The position numbers and the translations under genes are program-made. Below the pieces are notes generated by a model. It ran no database searches and had not been told where the DNA came from. It saw only the letters and a program-made list of their open reading frames with translations. A stretch of DNA of 64,000 bases from Oceanisphaera pacifica (GTDB lineage Bacteria > Pseudomonadota > Gammaproteobacteria > Enterobacterales > Aeromonadaceae). Shown here one piece after another: positions 39,362-49,565 of the stretch (position 1 is its first letter; each line of letters begins with the position of its first letter). The stretch is from contig NZ_JAGDFX010000003.1 in NCBI RefSeq assembly GCF_017498065.1, positions 223,540-287,539 on the forward strand, in the 5' to 3' direction.

Positions 39362-40003
39362 ATGAAATATCGTCTGGTTATTTTTGATTGGGACGGCACT
39401 GTTATGGATTCGGTTGCGCGTATTGTCTCCAGCATGGAGGCGGCGGCCCGTGACTGTCAGCTAACCGTGCCCACGGCTGCCGCGGTGCGTGATATTATTG
39501 GTTTAAGCTTATATAAGGCGTTTCCTATTTTATTTGGACACTTAAATGAGCAGGAAACAGCCGCTTTAGTGGCGGCTTATCGTCGTCATTATATGGAGCT
39601 TAATACCACGCCAACGCCATTATTTGCAGGGGCAGAGGAGTTAATAAAAAGCCTACATCAAGCCGGCTATCTATTAGCGGTGGCCACGGGGAAATATCGC
39701 GTGGGGTTGGACGCCGTTTTAGCCAGCACCCAACTAGGCGGGTATTTTCATGCCACACGCGGTGCCGACCAAGCGTTATCTAAGCCTAACCCGCTTATGC
39801 TTGAGCAAATTTTAGCTGAGCTTAAATTGACGCCCGCGGATGCGGTGATGGTGGGGGATTCAAGCTATGACCTGGCGATGGCGCAAGCCATTGGCATGGA
39901 TCGTATTGGTGTAACCTATGGTGTGCACGATGCTGCTACATTATGCCAACATACCCCGATAGCGTTAATTGATGATGTTCGTGAGCTAAAAAATTGGATC
40001 TAG
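39362..40003 (+). CDS. HAD-family phosphatase (phosphoglycolate phosphatase-like)
   Basis: 213 residues. HAD motif I FDWDGTVMDS near the N terminus, motif II AVATGKYRVGLD, motif III Lys in ALSKPNPLML and motif IV MVGDSSYDLAMAQAIG; a cap domain lies between I and II. The GAGG ribosome site falls inside the rluC stop region, with spacing best for the second of two tandem ATGs. Coupled with rluC, as in many gammaproteobacteria. Substrate unknown. Confidence 0.88.
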   Translation: MKYRLVIFDWDGTVMDSVARIVSSMEAAARDCQLTVPTAAAVRDIIGLSLYKAFPILFGHLNEQETAALVAAYRRHYMELNTTPTPLFAGAEELIKSLHQAGYLLAVATGKYRVGLDAVLASTQLGGYFHATRGADQALSKPNPLMLEQILAELKLTPADAVMVGDSSYDLAMAQAIGMDRIGVTYGVHDAATLCQHTPIALIDDVRELKNWI

Positions 40004-40056
40004 TTTAAGTGAGAAAGCTGGAAGGGGTTTTACCCTTAGCTTCTAGCTTCTAGCTT

Positions 40057-40635
40057 TTAAGGTACTGCGATCCCACATTGGTCTAATAGCTCGACCAAGG
40101 CGATTAAAGGTAAGCCCACCAGACTATTAGGGTCGCGGCCATCCATGCGCTTAAATAAGCTAATGCCTAAGCCCTCGCACTTAAAAGCTCCGGCACAATC
40201 TAGGGCCGGTTCTAATGCTAAGTAGCGTGCTATTTGTGCCTCAGATAAGTCACGAAAGGTGACCGAAAAAGGCTCAACCACTGAGTGCATTTTTTGTTGA
40301 GCTGCATCATATACCGCAAGCCCAGTATAAAAGGTGAGTGTTTGGCCGCTGGCTGCTAATAGTTGAGCTTTAGCGTTTGCTAAGATACCGGGCTTGCCAA
40401 GGATCTGTCCTTGATTTACACATACCTGATCGGAGCCAATAATTAGCGCCTTGGGTTCATGTTGCGCCACCGCATAGGCTTTTTGCTCTGCTAAGCGCTG
40501 CACCAGTTCTGCTGCGGTTTCTAAGGGATGAGCGGTTTCGTCAATATTGGGGCTCATACAAGTAAAGTCGAGCCCCAGTTTATGTAATAACTGCTGACGA
40601 TAAACAGATGAAGAAGCAAGAATAAGCACAGGCAT
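40057..40635 (-). CDS. yceF: Maf/YceF-type nucleoside-triphosphate pyrophosphatase
   Basis: 192 residues with the Maf signature [19 protein letters not shown] at the N terminus, [19 protein letters not shown] and [20 protein letters not shown]. The second pattern is the YceF subtype, reported to hydrolyse m7GTP and modified nucleotides. It is divergent from yceD, the arrangement also found in E. coli. Confidence 0.9.
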   Translation of the reverse strand: MPVLILASSSVYRQQLLHKLGLDFTCMSPNIDETAHPLETAAELVQRLAEQKAYAVAQHEPKALIIGSDQVCVNQGQILGKPGILANAKAQLLAASGQTLTFYTGLAVYDAAQQKMHSVVEPFSVTFRDLSEAQIARYLALEPALDCAGAFKCEGLGISLFKRMDGRDPNSLVGLPLIALVELLDQCGIAVP

Positions 40636-40780
40636 AACGTTACTGTAAATATGATAAAAGTAAGGCTGGCAGTGTAGCAGTTTACGTTTATTAACGAGTA
40701 GGTGTTTAAAGTTATCTCACCAACAAAGCACTTAACACTGGCTACGTCTTCACTATTTATCGATATAAATCTATTTTTCT

Positions 40781-40807
40781 TTGACTATAATGACGTCTCT
40801 CTATAAT
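40781..40807 (+). promoter_or_regulatory. Probable sigma-70 promoter of the yceD-rpmF-fab operon
   Basis: -35 TTGACT at 40781-40786 and -10 TATAAT at 40802-40807, spacer 15 bases (short). It ends 11 bases before the yceD start codon, so either the leader is very short or a different -10 upstream is used. Confidence 0.5.
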
Positions 40808-40818
40808 ATGCGCGCCTT

Positions 40819-41340
40819 ATGGAAAAGGTAAAGTTGCCCAATAAGGTTGATCCCGCTCGCTGCGCGCAAAATCGTCTGAAATATAAAGGCGAATATAGCG
40901 CTGCGCTAATGTCCAGACTGGCGGAGTCAACAAAAGGTATCCATGGTGATATCGACGTGTCTCTAGACTTTGGTACCGATGCCCAAGGGCTACGTATTGT
41001 TTCGGGGTCTACCCGAGCGCATGTGTCGCTCCAGTGCCAAAGATGTAATGAGCTGTTTGATACCACTATAGAATCCGAATTTACATACACGCCACTGCGC
41101 GCTAATGCAGAGGCGCCAGAGTTGCCGGAAGATTACGACATTATCGAAGTGGATGAGGCTGGTGAAGTCAGCTTAGTCGAATTGATTGAGGATGAGCTCA
41201 TTCTTAGCGTTCCTCAGATACCTACTCATGAAAATGAGCAATGTTCTGAGGGTCAATTTGATCAAAGTTTTGGTAAACTACCCACCGTGGAAGAGCGTCC
41301 GAATCCTTTTGCGATTTTGGAAGAATTAAAACGTAAGTAA
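40819..41340 (+). CDS. yceD: YceD (DUF177), 23S rRNA accumulation protein
   Basis: 173 residues of the DUF177 family: VSLQCQRCNELFDTTI cysteine motif and the conserved C-terminal ERPNPFAILEELK. Genetic work on E. coli and plant homologues ties it to 23S rRNA accumulation, with rpmF downstream in nearly all bacteria. It opens the ribosomal protein/fatty-acid operon here, 21 bases before rpmF. Confidence 0.92.
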   Translation: MEKVKLPNKVDPARCAQNRLKYKGEYSAALMSRLAESTKGIHGDIDVSLDFGTDAQGLRIVSGSTRAHVSLQCQRCNELFDTTIESEFTYTPLRANAEAPELPEDYDIIEVDEAGEVSLVELIEDELILSVPQIPTHENEQCSEGQFDQSFGKLPTVEERPNPFAILEELKRK

Positions 41341-41361
41341 CTGATTTAGGAGTGAAGTCAA

Positions 41362-41532
41362 ATGGCCGTACAAAAGAGTAAAGTATCTCGTGCCGTTCGT
41401 GGCAGCCGCCGTGGACACGATTCATTGACAGCTGCACAGTTGTCTGAAGACAAAACTACCGGTGAATTACACCGTCGTCACCACGTAACAGCTGATGGCT
41501 TTTACCGCGGTGTAAAGGTTATTAATAAGTAA
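41362..41532 (+). CDS. rpmF: Ribosomal protein L32
   Basis: 56 residues: starts [20 protein letters not shown] and ends [20 protein letters not shown]. Basic, and the length and motifs match bacterial L32. Preceded by TTAGGAGTGAAG. Its place between yceD and plsX is the standard arrangement linking ribosome and membrane lipid synthesis. It lacks the zinc cysteines found in some L32 variants. Confidence 0.97.
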   Translation: MAVQKSKVSRAVRGSRRGHDSLTAAQLSEDKTTGELHRRHHVTADGFYRGVKVINK

Positions 41533-41538
41533 TATCCT

Positions 41539-42549
41539 TTGTCGCAGCTAATTGTTGCGTTAGATATGATGGGGGGCGATTATGGCCCCTCTATAACAGT
41601 GCCTGCCGCCGTGCAGGCGCTGTCGCTTCTGCCCGATCTCAATTTGCTCTTGTTTGGTCTAGAAGACGAACTTGCCCCTTGGTTATCTCGTTTTCAATTA
41701 GACAAACACTCGCGTGTGCAGGTGCAATATTGCAGTCAGCAGGTGGGCAATGATGATAAAGCCGCTTATGCCCTACGCCATCTAACCGACTCATCTATGC
41801 GCAATGCGCTTAATGCCTTGGCATTAGGGCGTGCTTGCGCCTGCGTGAGTAGTGGTAATACCGGTGCGCTTATGGCGATGGCCATAAGAACACTCAGTAC
41901 CTTACCCGGTGTAGACAGACCCGCATTAATAACGCGACTGCCTCAAATAGGAGGGGGTTATGCTTTATTGCTGGATGTTGGGGCCAATATTAGTTGTAAT
42001 GCCGAGCAGTTAGTACAATTTGCCTTAATGGGCGAACAAACGGCACAGCAAACCTTAGGGATTACACATCCGCGCATTGCCTTGCTTAATGTTGGTGCTG
42101 AAGCCAACAAAGGAAATGAAGCGGTGCGCCAAGCCGGATTACGTTTGCGTGAACACGCTGAGTTAGACTATAGCGGTTACATTGAAGGTAATGAATTATT
42201 TTTGGGGCGAGCCGATGTTATTGTGTGTGATGGATTTGTGGGTAACGTCGCCCTAAAAACCAGCGAAGGAGTGGCAAAGCTATTGCTTGGCCAACGTAGG
42301 AGAAGTGGTTTTTTAAGCAAGTTCTTAACGTTTTGTTTAAAAAAACGCCTCTCACATCTGAACCCCGACCAGTATAACGGTGCAAGTCTGATAGGATTAC
42401 GCGCCAGTGTGGTAAAAAGCCATGGCAGTGCCGGCTCATCCGCCTTTTTAAATGCGATCTTACAGGCGGTAGGTCAAATAGAATACAACCTGCCTGCGAG
42501 TATCGCGCACCGTTTTGATACTGCCTTACAGGACAGCCACCTAAGATAA
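41539..42549 (+). CDS. plsX: PlsX, phosphate acyltransferase
   Basis: 336 residues. Makes acyl-phosphate from acyl-ACP for phospholipid synthesis. [19 protein letters not shown] at the N terminus, [32 protein letters not shown] and [16 protein letters not shown] are diagnostic. The start is TTG, six bases after the rpmF stop, as often annotated for this gene. The stop overlaps the fabH ATG (TAATG). Confidence 0.95.
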   Translation: MSQLIVALDMMGGDYGPSITVPAAVQALSLLPDLNLLLFGLEDELAPWLSRFQLDKHSRVQVQYCSQQVGNDDKAAYALRHLTDSSMRNALNALALGRACACVSSGNTGALMAMAIRTLSTLPGVDRPALITRLPQIGGGYALLLDVGANISCNAEQLVQFALMGEQTAQQTLGITHPRIALLNVGAEANKGNEAVRQAGLRLREHAELDYSGYIEGNELFLGRADVIVCDGFVGNVALKTSEGVAKLLLGQRRRSGFLSKFLTFCLKKRLSHLNPDQYNGASLIGLRASVVKSHGSAGSSAFLNAILQAVGQIEYNLPASIAHRFDTALQDSHLR

Positions 42550-43514
42550 TGCCTATGAACAGTAAAATATTGGGAACTGGCAGCTACCTGCCACAAGCGG
42601 TACGTACCAATGCCGATTTAGAAAAAATGGTAGACACCAGCGATAGCTGGATAGTTGAGCGCACTGGTATTCGTGAGCGCCGCATTGCCGGTGCCGATGA
42701 AACCATTGCCACCATGTCACATCAAGCCGCACTTAATGCGCTAGAAGCGGCAGGCGTTAACGCTGCAGATCTGGACATGATAGTACTGGCCACCACCAGT
42801 AACGAAAACGCCTTTCCGGCAGCAGCTTGTGAAGTGCAAGCGCTATTGGAAGTGCCTGGCATTCCTGCTTTTGACTTATCTGCGGCCTGTGCCGGTTTTA
42901 GCTATGCCTTGAGTGTGGCGGATCAATTTATTAAAAGCGGGAGCGCTCGTCATATTTTAGTGATTGGCGCCGATGCCTTATCTCGTCAATGTGATCCTGA
43001 AGATCGCGGCACTGTGATTTTATTTGGTGATGGTGCCGGTGCGGTTGTACTGGGTGCTAGCGAAGAGCAGGGCATCTTATCCACGCATTTACACGCCGAT
43101 GGCCGCTATGGCGATATGTTAAAGTTGCCCCACCGCCAGCCAGGTGCGTGTGCTAGTAATAGCAATGCATTTATGAGCATGAAAGGCAATGATGTTTTTA
43201 AGGTTGCGGTATCACGCTTAAGTGAAATTGTGACTCAGACCTTAGAAGCTAACAATATAGATAAGACCGAGCTGGACTGGTTGGTCCCTCATCAGGCAAA
43301 TTACCGTATTATTAATGCCACCGCACGCAAATTAGGCATGTCACTAGACAGTGTCATTCTTACCTTAGACCGACATGGCAACACTTCTGCGGCCAGTGTG
43401 CCCATCGCATTAGATGAAGGGGTGCGTGATGGTCGTATCCAGCGAGGCCATTTGGTATTGCTAGAAGCCTTTGGTGGTGGTTTTGCATGGGGTTCAGCCC
43501 TAGTGCGTTTTTAA
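42549..43514 (+). CDS. fabH: FabH, beta-ketoacyl-ACP synthase III
   Basis: 321 residues. Condenses acetyl-CoA with malonyl-ACP to start fatty acid synthesis. Catalytic triad Cys in [14 protein letters not shown], His in VPHQANYRI and Asn in [12 protein letters not shown] are all present, as is the TGIRERRIA substrate loop. Coupled to plsX by TAATG. Confidence 0.96.
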   Translation: MPMNSKILGTGSYLPQAVRTNADLEKMVDTSDSWIVERTGIRERRIAGADETIATMSHQAALNALEAAGVNAADLDMIVLATTSNENAFPAAACEVQALLEVPGIPAFDLSAACAGFSYALSVADQFIKSGSARHILVIGADALSRQCDPEDRGTVILFGDGAGAVVLGASEEQGILSTHLHADGRYGDMLKLPHRQPGACASNSNAFMSMKGNDVFKVAVSRLSEIVTQTLEANNIDKTELDWLVPHQANYRIINATARKLGMSLDSVILTLDRHGNTSAASVPIALDEGVRDGRIQRGHLVLLEAFGGGFAWGSALVRF

Positions 43515-43560
43515 GCCTGAGTCTGATGTAAACCTAGGACGCTTTTAAAAAGGACAAACA

Positions 43561-44511
43561 ATGACATTTGCCATTACTTTTCCCGGTCAGGGATCTCAAA
43601 CCGTAGGTATGCTCGCGGAGTTATTAGCGGAATATAGCAGCGTAAAAGAGACCTTTGCCGAGGCATCTTCTGCCTTGGGGTATGATCTTGCTGAATTAGT
43701 GCTTAACGGACCGGCAGAAGAGTTAAATAAAACATGGCGCACTCAGCCTGCTTTATTAACTGCATCAGTCGCTATTTGGCGCTTATGGCAGCAAGAGGGC
43801 GGTGAGCAGCCTGCGGTTATGGCAGGCCACAGTTTAGGTGAGTACTCGGCACTGGTTTGTGCTGGTGTATTAAGCTTAAGCGACGCGGTTAAATTAGTTG
43901 AACTGCGTGGTCAATTAATGCAAGAAGCCGTGCCCGAAGGTACTGGGGCTATGTCGGCCATTATTGGCTTAGATAACGACGCCATTATTGCCAACTGCGA
44001 AAAAGCCCAACAAGGTGAAGTGGTATCCGCCGTTAACTTTAATTCGCCAGGCCAAGTGGTCATTGCCGGTAACAAAGCCGCGGTAGAGCGTGCCAATGTG
44101 TTGATGAAAGAAAGCGGTGCTAAACGTGCGCTTCCTTTGCCGGTGAGTGTTCCTTCGCATTGTGCACTCATGCGCAGCGCTGCCGAACAGCTTGAGCAAA
44201 CTTTGGCCAGCATGACTTTTAATGAGCCGACTACTCCGGTCATTAACAATGTCGATGTCAAGCAGGAAACCTGTGCTCGCGCTATTAAAGATGCCTTGGT
44301 TCGTCAGCTTTATAGCCCAGTACGTTGGACAGAAACTGTAGAGACCATGGTCTCTCAAGGGGTGACTTTGTCACTTGAAATGGGCCCCGGTAAGGTATTG
44401 TCTGGCTTAGCTAAACGTATCGATAAACGAGTAACAGGGCTGGCGGTTAATGATACTGCCAGCTTACAAAGCGCCTTGTCTGCAGTGTCGAGCTTGACCG
44501 TACAGGCGTAA
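43561..44511 (+). CDS. fabD: FabD, malonyl-CoA:ACP transacylase
   Basis: 316 residues. Loads malonyl groups onto ACP. FPGQGSQTVGML at the N terminus, the nucleophile elbow MAGHSLGEYSALVCAG with catalytic Ser, and the active His in PVSVPSHCALM. AAAAGGACAAAC ribosome site. Lies 46 bases after fabH and 96 before fabG. Confidence 0.96.
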   Translation: MTFAITFPGQGSQTVGMLAELLAEYSSVKETFAEASSALGYDLAELVLNGPAEELNKTWRTQPALLTASVAIWRLWQQEGGEQPAVMAGHSLGEYSALVCAGVLSLSDAVKLVELRGQLMQEAVPEGTGAMSAIIGLDNDAIIANCEKAQQGEVVSAVNFNSPGQVVIAGNKAAVERANVLMKESGAKRALPLPVSVPSHCALMRSAAEQLEQTLASMTFNEPTTPVINNVDVKQETCARAIKDALVRQLYSPVRWTETVETMVSQGVTLSLEMGPGKVLSGLAKRIDKRVTGLAVNDTASLQSALSAVSSLTVQA

Positions 44512-44607
44512 TTTTTATATATCAATATCGGCTGGCAAGTGATCTAAGTGGTAGGTTGCATAGTGAAGTATACCTAGCCAGCTGTTGCGAATACTGAAGG
44601 AGTCTTA

Positions 44608-45342
44608 ATGAGTTTTTCCGGTAAGGTGGTACTGGTAACAGGTGCAAGCCGCGGCATTGGCCGTGCAACCGCCGAATTATTTGTTAGTCGTGGTGCCACT
44701 GTGGTGGGTACGGCAACCAGTGAAAAGGGCGCCAACGCCATTAGCGAGTATTTAGGCGATAACGGCACCGGCTTGGTATTAAACGTTACCGACCCCGCAT
44801 CACTCGATGAGTTGCTAAAAACCATTAAAGCCGATTATGGCGATATTGATGTATTGGTGAATAATGCCGGTATTACCCGCGATAACTTGTTAATGCGCAT
44901 GAAAGAAGACGAGTGGCAAGACATTATTGACACTAACTTAACCTCGGTCTTTCGGGTGTCTAAAGCAGTACTACGAGCCATGATGAAAAAACGCCAAGGG
45001 CGCATTGTTACTATTGGCTCTGTAGTGGGGACTATGGGCAATGGCGGCCAAGCAAACTATGCCGCTGCTAAAGCGGGATTAATTGGTTTTAGTAAGTCAC
45101 TGGGGCGTGAAGTGGCGTCTCGTGGTATTACCGTTAATGTGGTGTCACCTGGGTTCATTGAAACCGATATGACACGCGCATTGAATGAAGAGCAAAGGGA
45201 AGGTATCTTGTCGCAAGTGCCGGCACAACGTTTGGGTGATCCCAAAGAAATTGCCTCTGCTGTGGCTTTTTTAGCCTCAGATGAAGCAAGCTATATTACA
45301 GGTGAAACGCTGCACGTAAATGGTGGCATGTACATGGTGTGA
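44608..45342 (+). CDS. fabG: FabG, 3-oxoacyl-ACP reductase
   Basis: 244-residue SDR enzyme. NADP-binding TGASRGIGRATAELF, the NNAGITRDNLLMRMKE loop specific to FabG, the Ser/Tyr/Lys catalytic set (IGSVVGTMGNGGQANYAAAK) and the C-terminal ITGETLHVNGGMYM. Reduces beta-ketoacyl-ACP with NADPH. Confidence 0.97.
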   Translation: MSFSGKVVLVTGASRGIGRATAELFVSRGATVVGTATSEKGANAISEYLGDNGTGLVLNVTDPASLDELLKTIKADYGDIDVLVNNAGITRDNLLMRMKEDEWQDIIDTNLTSVFRVSKAVLRAMMKKRQGRIVTIGSVVGTMGNGGQANYAAAKAGLIGFSKSLGREVASRGITVNVVSPGFIETDMTRALNEEQREGILSQVPAQRLGDPKEIASAVAFLASDEASYITGETLHVNGGMYMV

Positions 45343-45500
45343 TGAAAATCTCCGCAGTTGCGGACTGTTTGATGGAAAATGCCGCACATTTGGTGTTTTT
45401 TCTGGTTTGACCAGCGTTAAATGGTCTTGCAAACCACGGTTATTTTAATACACTACCGCAACGACACGCACTAGCGTATTTCTAAAGGATAATACTGGTC

Positions 45501-45737
45501 ATGAGCAATATTGAAGAACGTGTAAAAAAAATCATCATTGAACAACTGGGCGTTAAAGAAGACGAAGTTAAATCTGAAGCTTCTTTCGTTGATGACTTAG
45601 GTGCAGACTCTCTGGACACCGTTGAGTTAGTAATGGCTTTGGAAGAAGAATTCGATACTGAAATTCCTGATGAAGAAGCTGAAAAAATCACTACCGTTAA
45701 AGCGGCTGTTGATTACATCAACGCTAACCAAGAGTAA
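45501..45737 (+). CDS. acpP: Acyl carrier protein
   Basis: 78 acidic residues; phosphopantetheine attachment Ser in [18 protein letters not shown]. Carrier of all intermediates in fatty acid synthesis. The 158-base gap after fabG probably contains its own strong promoter, and a terminator follows the gene, consistent with high independent expression. Confidence 0.98.
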   Translation: MSNIEERVKKIIIEQLGVKEDEVKSEASFVDDLGADSLDTVELVMALEEEFDTEIPDEEAEKITTVKAAVDYINANQE

Positions 45738-45745
45738 TAAACCTG

Positions 45746-45779
45746 TGCCGGAGTGGCCATTAGCTGCTTCGGCATTTTT
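45746..45779 (+). terminator. Probable terminator/attenuator after acpP
   Basis: Imperfect stem TGCCG...CGGCA with further pairing GGAGTGGC/GCTGCTT inside and loop CATTA, followed by T5. Would reduce transcription into fabF. Confidence 0.6.
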
Positions 45780-45808
45780 CTTATATTAACCCATTCGGAG
45801 ACGTTCCT

Positions 45809-47050
45809 GTGTCCAAACGCAGAGTCGTGGTGACAGGTCTCGGTATGCTCTCACCTGTTGGTAACACGGTTGATGCCGGCTGGCAGGCCCTGTTAGCAGG
45901 CCAAAGTGGCATTAGCAATATTGAGCACTTTGATACTACCGAATATGGCACCAAATTCGCAGGCCTGGTCAAGGACTTCGTTCCCGAAGATCATGGTATC
46001 GCAAAAAAAGAAGCCCGTAAGATGGATTTATTCATCCAGTACGGGGTGGCTGCAGGTTTGCAAGCCATGGCCGATTCAGGCCTAGAGATTAATGACACCA
46101 ATGCCGATCGCGTTGGTGTATCCATTGGTTCAGGCATTGGCGGGTTGGGCTTAATTGAGCATAACCACACCAATCTTCTGGCCAGCGGCCCGCGTAAATT
46201 AAGCCCGTTTTTTGTTCCTTCTACCATCATTAATATGGTGTCGGGGCATTTATCTATTATGAGTGGCTTACGCGGCCCTAATATTGCTGCAACCACTGCT
46301 TGTACCACAGGTACCCACAGCATTGGTATTGCTGCACGCATGATTGCCTACGGTGATGCCGATGCCATGTTGGCCGGCGGCACCGAAAAAGCGTCCACCA
46401 CCATGGGTATGGGGGGCTTCTCTGCCGCTCGTGCCTTGTCTACGCGTAATGACGAGCCACAAAAAGCCAGCCGCCCTTGGGATAAAGGCCGTGATGGTTT
46501 TGTGCTAGGTGACGGCGCAGGTGTTATGATGCTGGAAGAATACGAGCATGCTAAAGCCCGTGGTGCCACCATTTATGCCGAGCTAGTTGGCTTTGGTATG
46601 AGTGGTGACTCACACCACATGACAGCGCCACCGGCTGATGGCAGTGGGGCGGCTAAGTCAATGGCCAATGCCATTAAAGATGCCGGCATTGAAGCATCCG
46701 CCATTGGTTACGTTAATGCCCACGGCACCTCTACGCCTTTGGGCGATGTAGCCGAGCTGCGAGGTGTTAAATCGGTATTTGGTGACCATGCTCAGCAGTT
46801 AATGGTGAGCTCGACTAAATCGATGACGGGTCACTTGTTAGGCGCCGCCGGGGCAGTAGAAGCTATTTTTAGCGTCTTGGCACTGCGCGACCAAATTGCG
46901 CCGCCTACCATTAACTTGGATGATCCCGATGATGAATGCGATTTAGACTTGGTTCCTCATACGGCTAAAAAAGGTCAATTTGAGTATGCATTATCCAACT
47001 CCTTCGGGTTTGGTGGCACTAATGGCTCATTGATTTTTAAACGCATATAA
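45809..47050 (+). CDS. fabF: FabF, beta-ketoacyl-ACP synthase II
   Basis: 413 residues, GTG start after TTCGGAGACG. Thiolase-fold condensing enzyme: Cys in [17 protein letters not shown], His in [15 protein letters not shown] and His in [17 protein letters not shown]-terminal [16 protein letters not shown]. Elongates acyl-ACPs and sets unsaturated fatty acid chain length. Confidence 0.96.
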   Translation: MSKRRVVVTGLGMLSPVGNTVDAGWQALLAGQSGISNIEHFDTTEYGTKFAGLVKDFVPEDHGIAKKEARKMDLFIQYGVAAGLQAMADSGLEINDTNADRVGVSIGSGIGGLGLIEHNHTNLLASGPRKLSPFFVPSTIINMVSGHLSIMSGLRGPNIAATTACTTGTHSIGIAARMIAYGDADAMLAGGTEKASTTMGMGGFSAARALSTRNDEPQKASRPWDKGRDGFVLGDGAGVMMLEEYEHAKARGATIYAELVGFGMSGDSHHMTAPPADGSGAAKSMANAIKDAGIEASAIGYVNAHGTSTPLGDVAELRGVKSVFGDHAQQLMVSSTKSMTGHLLGAAGAVEAIFSVLALRDQIAPPTINLDDPDDECDLDLVPHTAKKGQFEYALSNSFGFGGTNGSLIFKRI

Positions 47051-47070
47051 TGGCCCGTAGGCCAATCCCA

Positions 47071-47098
47071 AGCCCGGCCCTAGTGCCGGGCTTTTTTA
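47071..47098 (+). terminator. Rho-independent terminator after fabF
   Basis: Perfect 8-bp stem AGCCCGGC/GCCGGGCT, loop CCTAGT, T6. It lies ten bases before pabC, so pabC-mltG-tmk-holB depend on read-through or another promoter. Confidence 0.88.
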
Positions 47099-47108
47099 TG
47101 GGGGTAAG

Positions 47109-47939
47109 ATGCATATTTTTATTACCGACAGCACTGGGGCTTATAAAAAAGCCACAGATGCCGAGTCGCTGGCATCAGTAAGCCGGGGGTGGCAATTAGG
47201 GGATGCGCACTTTAGTACCCTGCATGCCTGCCAAGGCCGCCTTATTAATTGGTCTTATCATGTGGCTCGATTACAACAGGCCTGCCAACGTTTACACATG
47301 AGCATGCCGAATGCAGATAAGCTGCGCGCGCTGGCTGAGGCGATGATTGATGCTCAAAGTGATCGGGTTTTGCGCATCACCTTGGTTCGCGGTATAGGAG
47401 GGCGCGGCTACAGTATAGCAGGCTGTGGCGCGCCGGCACTGGTGTTAAACTGTGCCCCCTTTCCTGCTCATTACTATCAGTGGCGACAGCAGGGCGTTAG
47501 TTTAGGCATATGCCAAGGGCGTTTAGGAAATAGCCCATTACTTGCCGGGCTAAAAACCGTCAATCGTCTAGAGCAGGTGCTATTAAAGGCCGAGTTAGAT
47601 GCTCAGCAATGGCCTGAAGCTTTAGTACTCGATGCCACAGATAATGTGATAGAAGCCGTAACCGCCAATGTGTTTTGGCGCGAGGGAGAGCGTATTTTTA
47701 CTCCCGATCTCACTAACGCAGGTGTATGCGGTACGCTGCGGGCTTGGTGTCAGCATTATTTAGGCTCACGTTTAACCGTGACGCACAGCCCGCTTAAGCG
47801 CTTGTTAGCCGCTGATGAAGTTTGGTTAACGAATGCACTAATGGGCATAGTGCCGGTGACGGCCATTGGGGCTCAGAAAATATCGAGCTCAACAATTATC
47901 ACACAGGAATTACAGCAGGCTTATGAACACACTCATTAA
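47109..47939 (+). CDS. pabC: PabC, aminodeoxychorismate lyase
   Basis: 276-residue fold-type IV PLP enzyme. Releases pyruvate from 4-amino-4-deoxychorismate to give p-aminobenzoate. GWQLGDAHFSTLHACQGRL near the N terminus, the PLP Lys in LAGLKTVNRLEQVL and EAVTANVFW. GGGGTAAG ribosome site. Overlaps mltG by 17 bases, the usual fabF-pabC-mltG order. Confidence 0.92.
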   Translation: MHIFITDSTGAYKKATDAESLASVSRGWQLGDAHFSTLHACQGRLINWSYHVARLQQACQRLHMSMPNADKLRALAEAMIDAQSDRVLRITLVRGIGGRGYSIAGCGAPALVLNCAPFPAHYYQWRQQGVSLGICQGRLGNSPLLAGLKTVNRLEQVLLKAELDAQQWPEALVLDATDNVIEAVTANVFWREGERIFTPDLTNAGVCGTLRAWCQHYLGSRLTVTHSPLKRLLAADEVWLTNALMGIVPVTAIGAQKISSSTIITQELQQAYEHTH

Positions 47940-48936
47940 ATGGTTGGCACGATTATTTTTATTGGCGGTGCTCGCGATTGCCGGCCTTGTATTCTATGGC
48001 TATACCCAGTGGCAAGCGTTAGAAGAAATGACCATAGCCGAACAAGAAGAGGCGTCTTTATTTGTAGTTAAGCGCGGCGAAACGACCTTTCATTTAATTA
48101 ACCGTCTGGCTAATGAACCTGTGCCGGCACTAACTCGTAAAGTCTGGCTGCGCTTTCATCCCGAGCTGGCCGCAGTGCGCCAAGGCACCTATCAGCTTGA
48201 TAAGAACACCAGCTTGCGTGAAGCATTAATGACCATGGTAAGAGGCGATGTGTATCGTTTACAAGTGACCTTGGTTGAGGGGCTGCGCATTGGTGATTGG
48301 CAGAAAAAACTTGCCCATGCCGAGCATTTAACGGTCACACTCAGTGACGCGACTGAGGCTGAGGTTGCCAAGCAACTGGGTCTCTCTGGCGATAAGGTAG
48401 AAGGGCGATTATTACCCGAAACCTACAGCTATACCCCCGGCGATACCGACTTGTCTATTTTGCAGCGCGCGCACCGTGACATGGAGCAGTTTTTAGCGGA
48501 CGCGTGGCAGCAACGTCGCCCCGACTTACCGATAAAGACCCCGTTTGAAGCATTGATTTTAGCCTCCATTATTGAAAAAGAGTCGGGAGTAGCCGATGAG
48601 CGACCGCTTATTGCCTCGGTATTTGTGAACCGTTTGCGTGCCAATATGCGGCTGCAAACCGATCCCACTGTTATTTATGGCATGGGTGAAGCGTATGACG
48701 GCAATATCCGCAAAAAAGATTTACAGACCCATACGCCTTATAACACCTATCAAATTGATGGTTTACCTCCAGGCCCCATTGCTATGCCCAGCAAAGAAGC
48801 CATTAGTGCCGCTTTGCAGCCAGTAGACAGCAAGTATTATTATTTTGTGGCGAAAGGCAAAGAGGGGCGTCATCATTTTTCTAAGTCACTGCGCGAACAT
48901 AATAATGCCGTGCGTCGCTATATTTTAAAAAGGTAA
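47923..48936 (+). CDS. mltG: MltG, endolytic murein transglycosylase
   Basis: 337 residues: one N-terminal transmembrane helix (LFLLAVLAIAGLVFYGY), a LysM-like region (FVVKRGETTFHLINRLA) and the YceG catalytic domain with Glu in LILASIIEKESGV, then LQTDPTVIYGMG and YNTYQIDGLPPGPIAMP. Cleaves nascent glycan strands to set their length. I start at the ATG within the end of pabC; a frame 19 codons longer lies fully inside pabC. Confidence 0.94.
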   Translation: MNTLIKWLARLFLLAVLAIAGLVFYGYTQWQALEEMTIAEQEEASLFVVKRGETTFHLINRLANEPVPALTRKVWLRFHPELAAVRQGTYQLDKNTSLREALMTMVRGDVYRLQVTLVEGLRIGDWQKKLAHAEHLTVTLSDATEAEVAKQLGLSGDKVEGRLLPETYSYTPGDTDLSILQRAHRDMEQFLADAWQQRRPDLPIKTPFEALILASIIEKESGVADERPLIASVFVNRLRANMRLQTDPTVIYGMGEAYDGNIRKKDLQTHTPYNTYQIDGLPPGPIAMPSKEAISAALQPVDSKYYYFVAKGKEGRHHFSKSLREHNNAVRRYILKR

Positions 48937-48941
48937 CATAA

Positions 48942-49565
48942 ATGAGCCAATTTATTGTGATTGAAGGGCTCGAAGGGGCCGGCAAAAGCACGGTGCAAGG
49001 GCATGTGGTTGACTGGCTTGAGAGCAAGGGGTTAACCGTATTGCGCACCCGTGAACCTGGCGGTACGCCTTTAGCCGAAAAAATGCGCAGCTTGGTTAAA
49101 GAAGTGCATGAAGAGCCCTTAACCATGGAAGCCGAGTTGCTGCTTATGTACGCGGCACGGGTACAGCTGGTTAAAGGCTGCATTCAACCGGCATTGGCGG
49201 CTAACACTTGGGTGGTGGGCGATCGACATGACTGGTCGTCTTTGGCTTATCAGGGCGGTGGCCGAGGCATAGATGTGGCGTTGATTAGCCAAATAAAACA
49301 GGCGGTATTAGGCGACTTTACACCCAATTTAGTCTTGTACCTGGATATTGACCCGGCTCAAGGCTTAGCGCGAGCGCGTATACGGGGCGAGTTAGATCGC
49401 ATAGAGCAAGAGCAGTTAAGCTTTTTTGAGCGTACCCGCGCCGGTTATTTAGCCTTGGCTGATAATAACCCAGACTGTGAGATTATTGATGCCAGTCAAA
49501 GTGAGGCTGAAGTAAAAGCGGCCGTATTAGCCTGTTTGGAGCGTCGCTTGTGTACCCTTGGTTAA
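48942..49565 (+). CDS. tmk: Thymidylate kinase
   Basis: 207 residues. P-loop [26 protein letters not shown], the [15 protein letters not shown] motif (DRY replaced by DRH) and a LID region [13 protein letters not shown]. Phosphorylates dTMP to dTDP. Five bases after mltG; overlaps holB by 16 bases. Confidence 0.95.
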   Translation: MSQFIVIEGLEGAGKSTVQGHVVDWLESKGLTVLRTREPGGTPLAEKMRSLVKEVHEEPLTMEAELLLMYAARVQLVKGCIQPALAANTWVVGDRHDWSSLAYQGGGRGIDVALISQIKQAVLGDFTPNLVLYLDIDPAQGLARARIRGELDRIEQEQLSFFERTRAGYLALADNNPDCEIIDASQSEAEVKAAVLACLERRLCTLG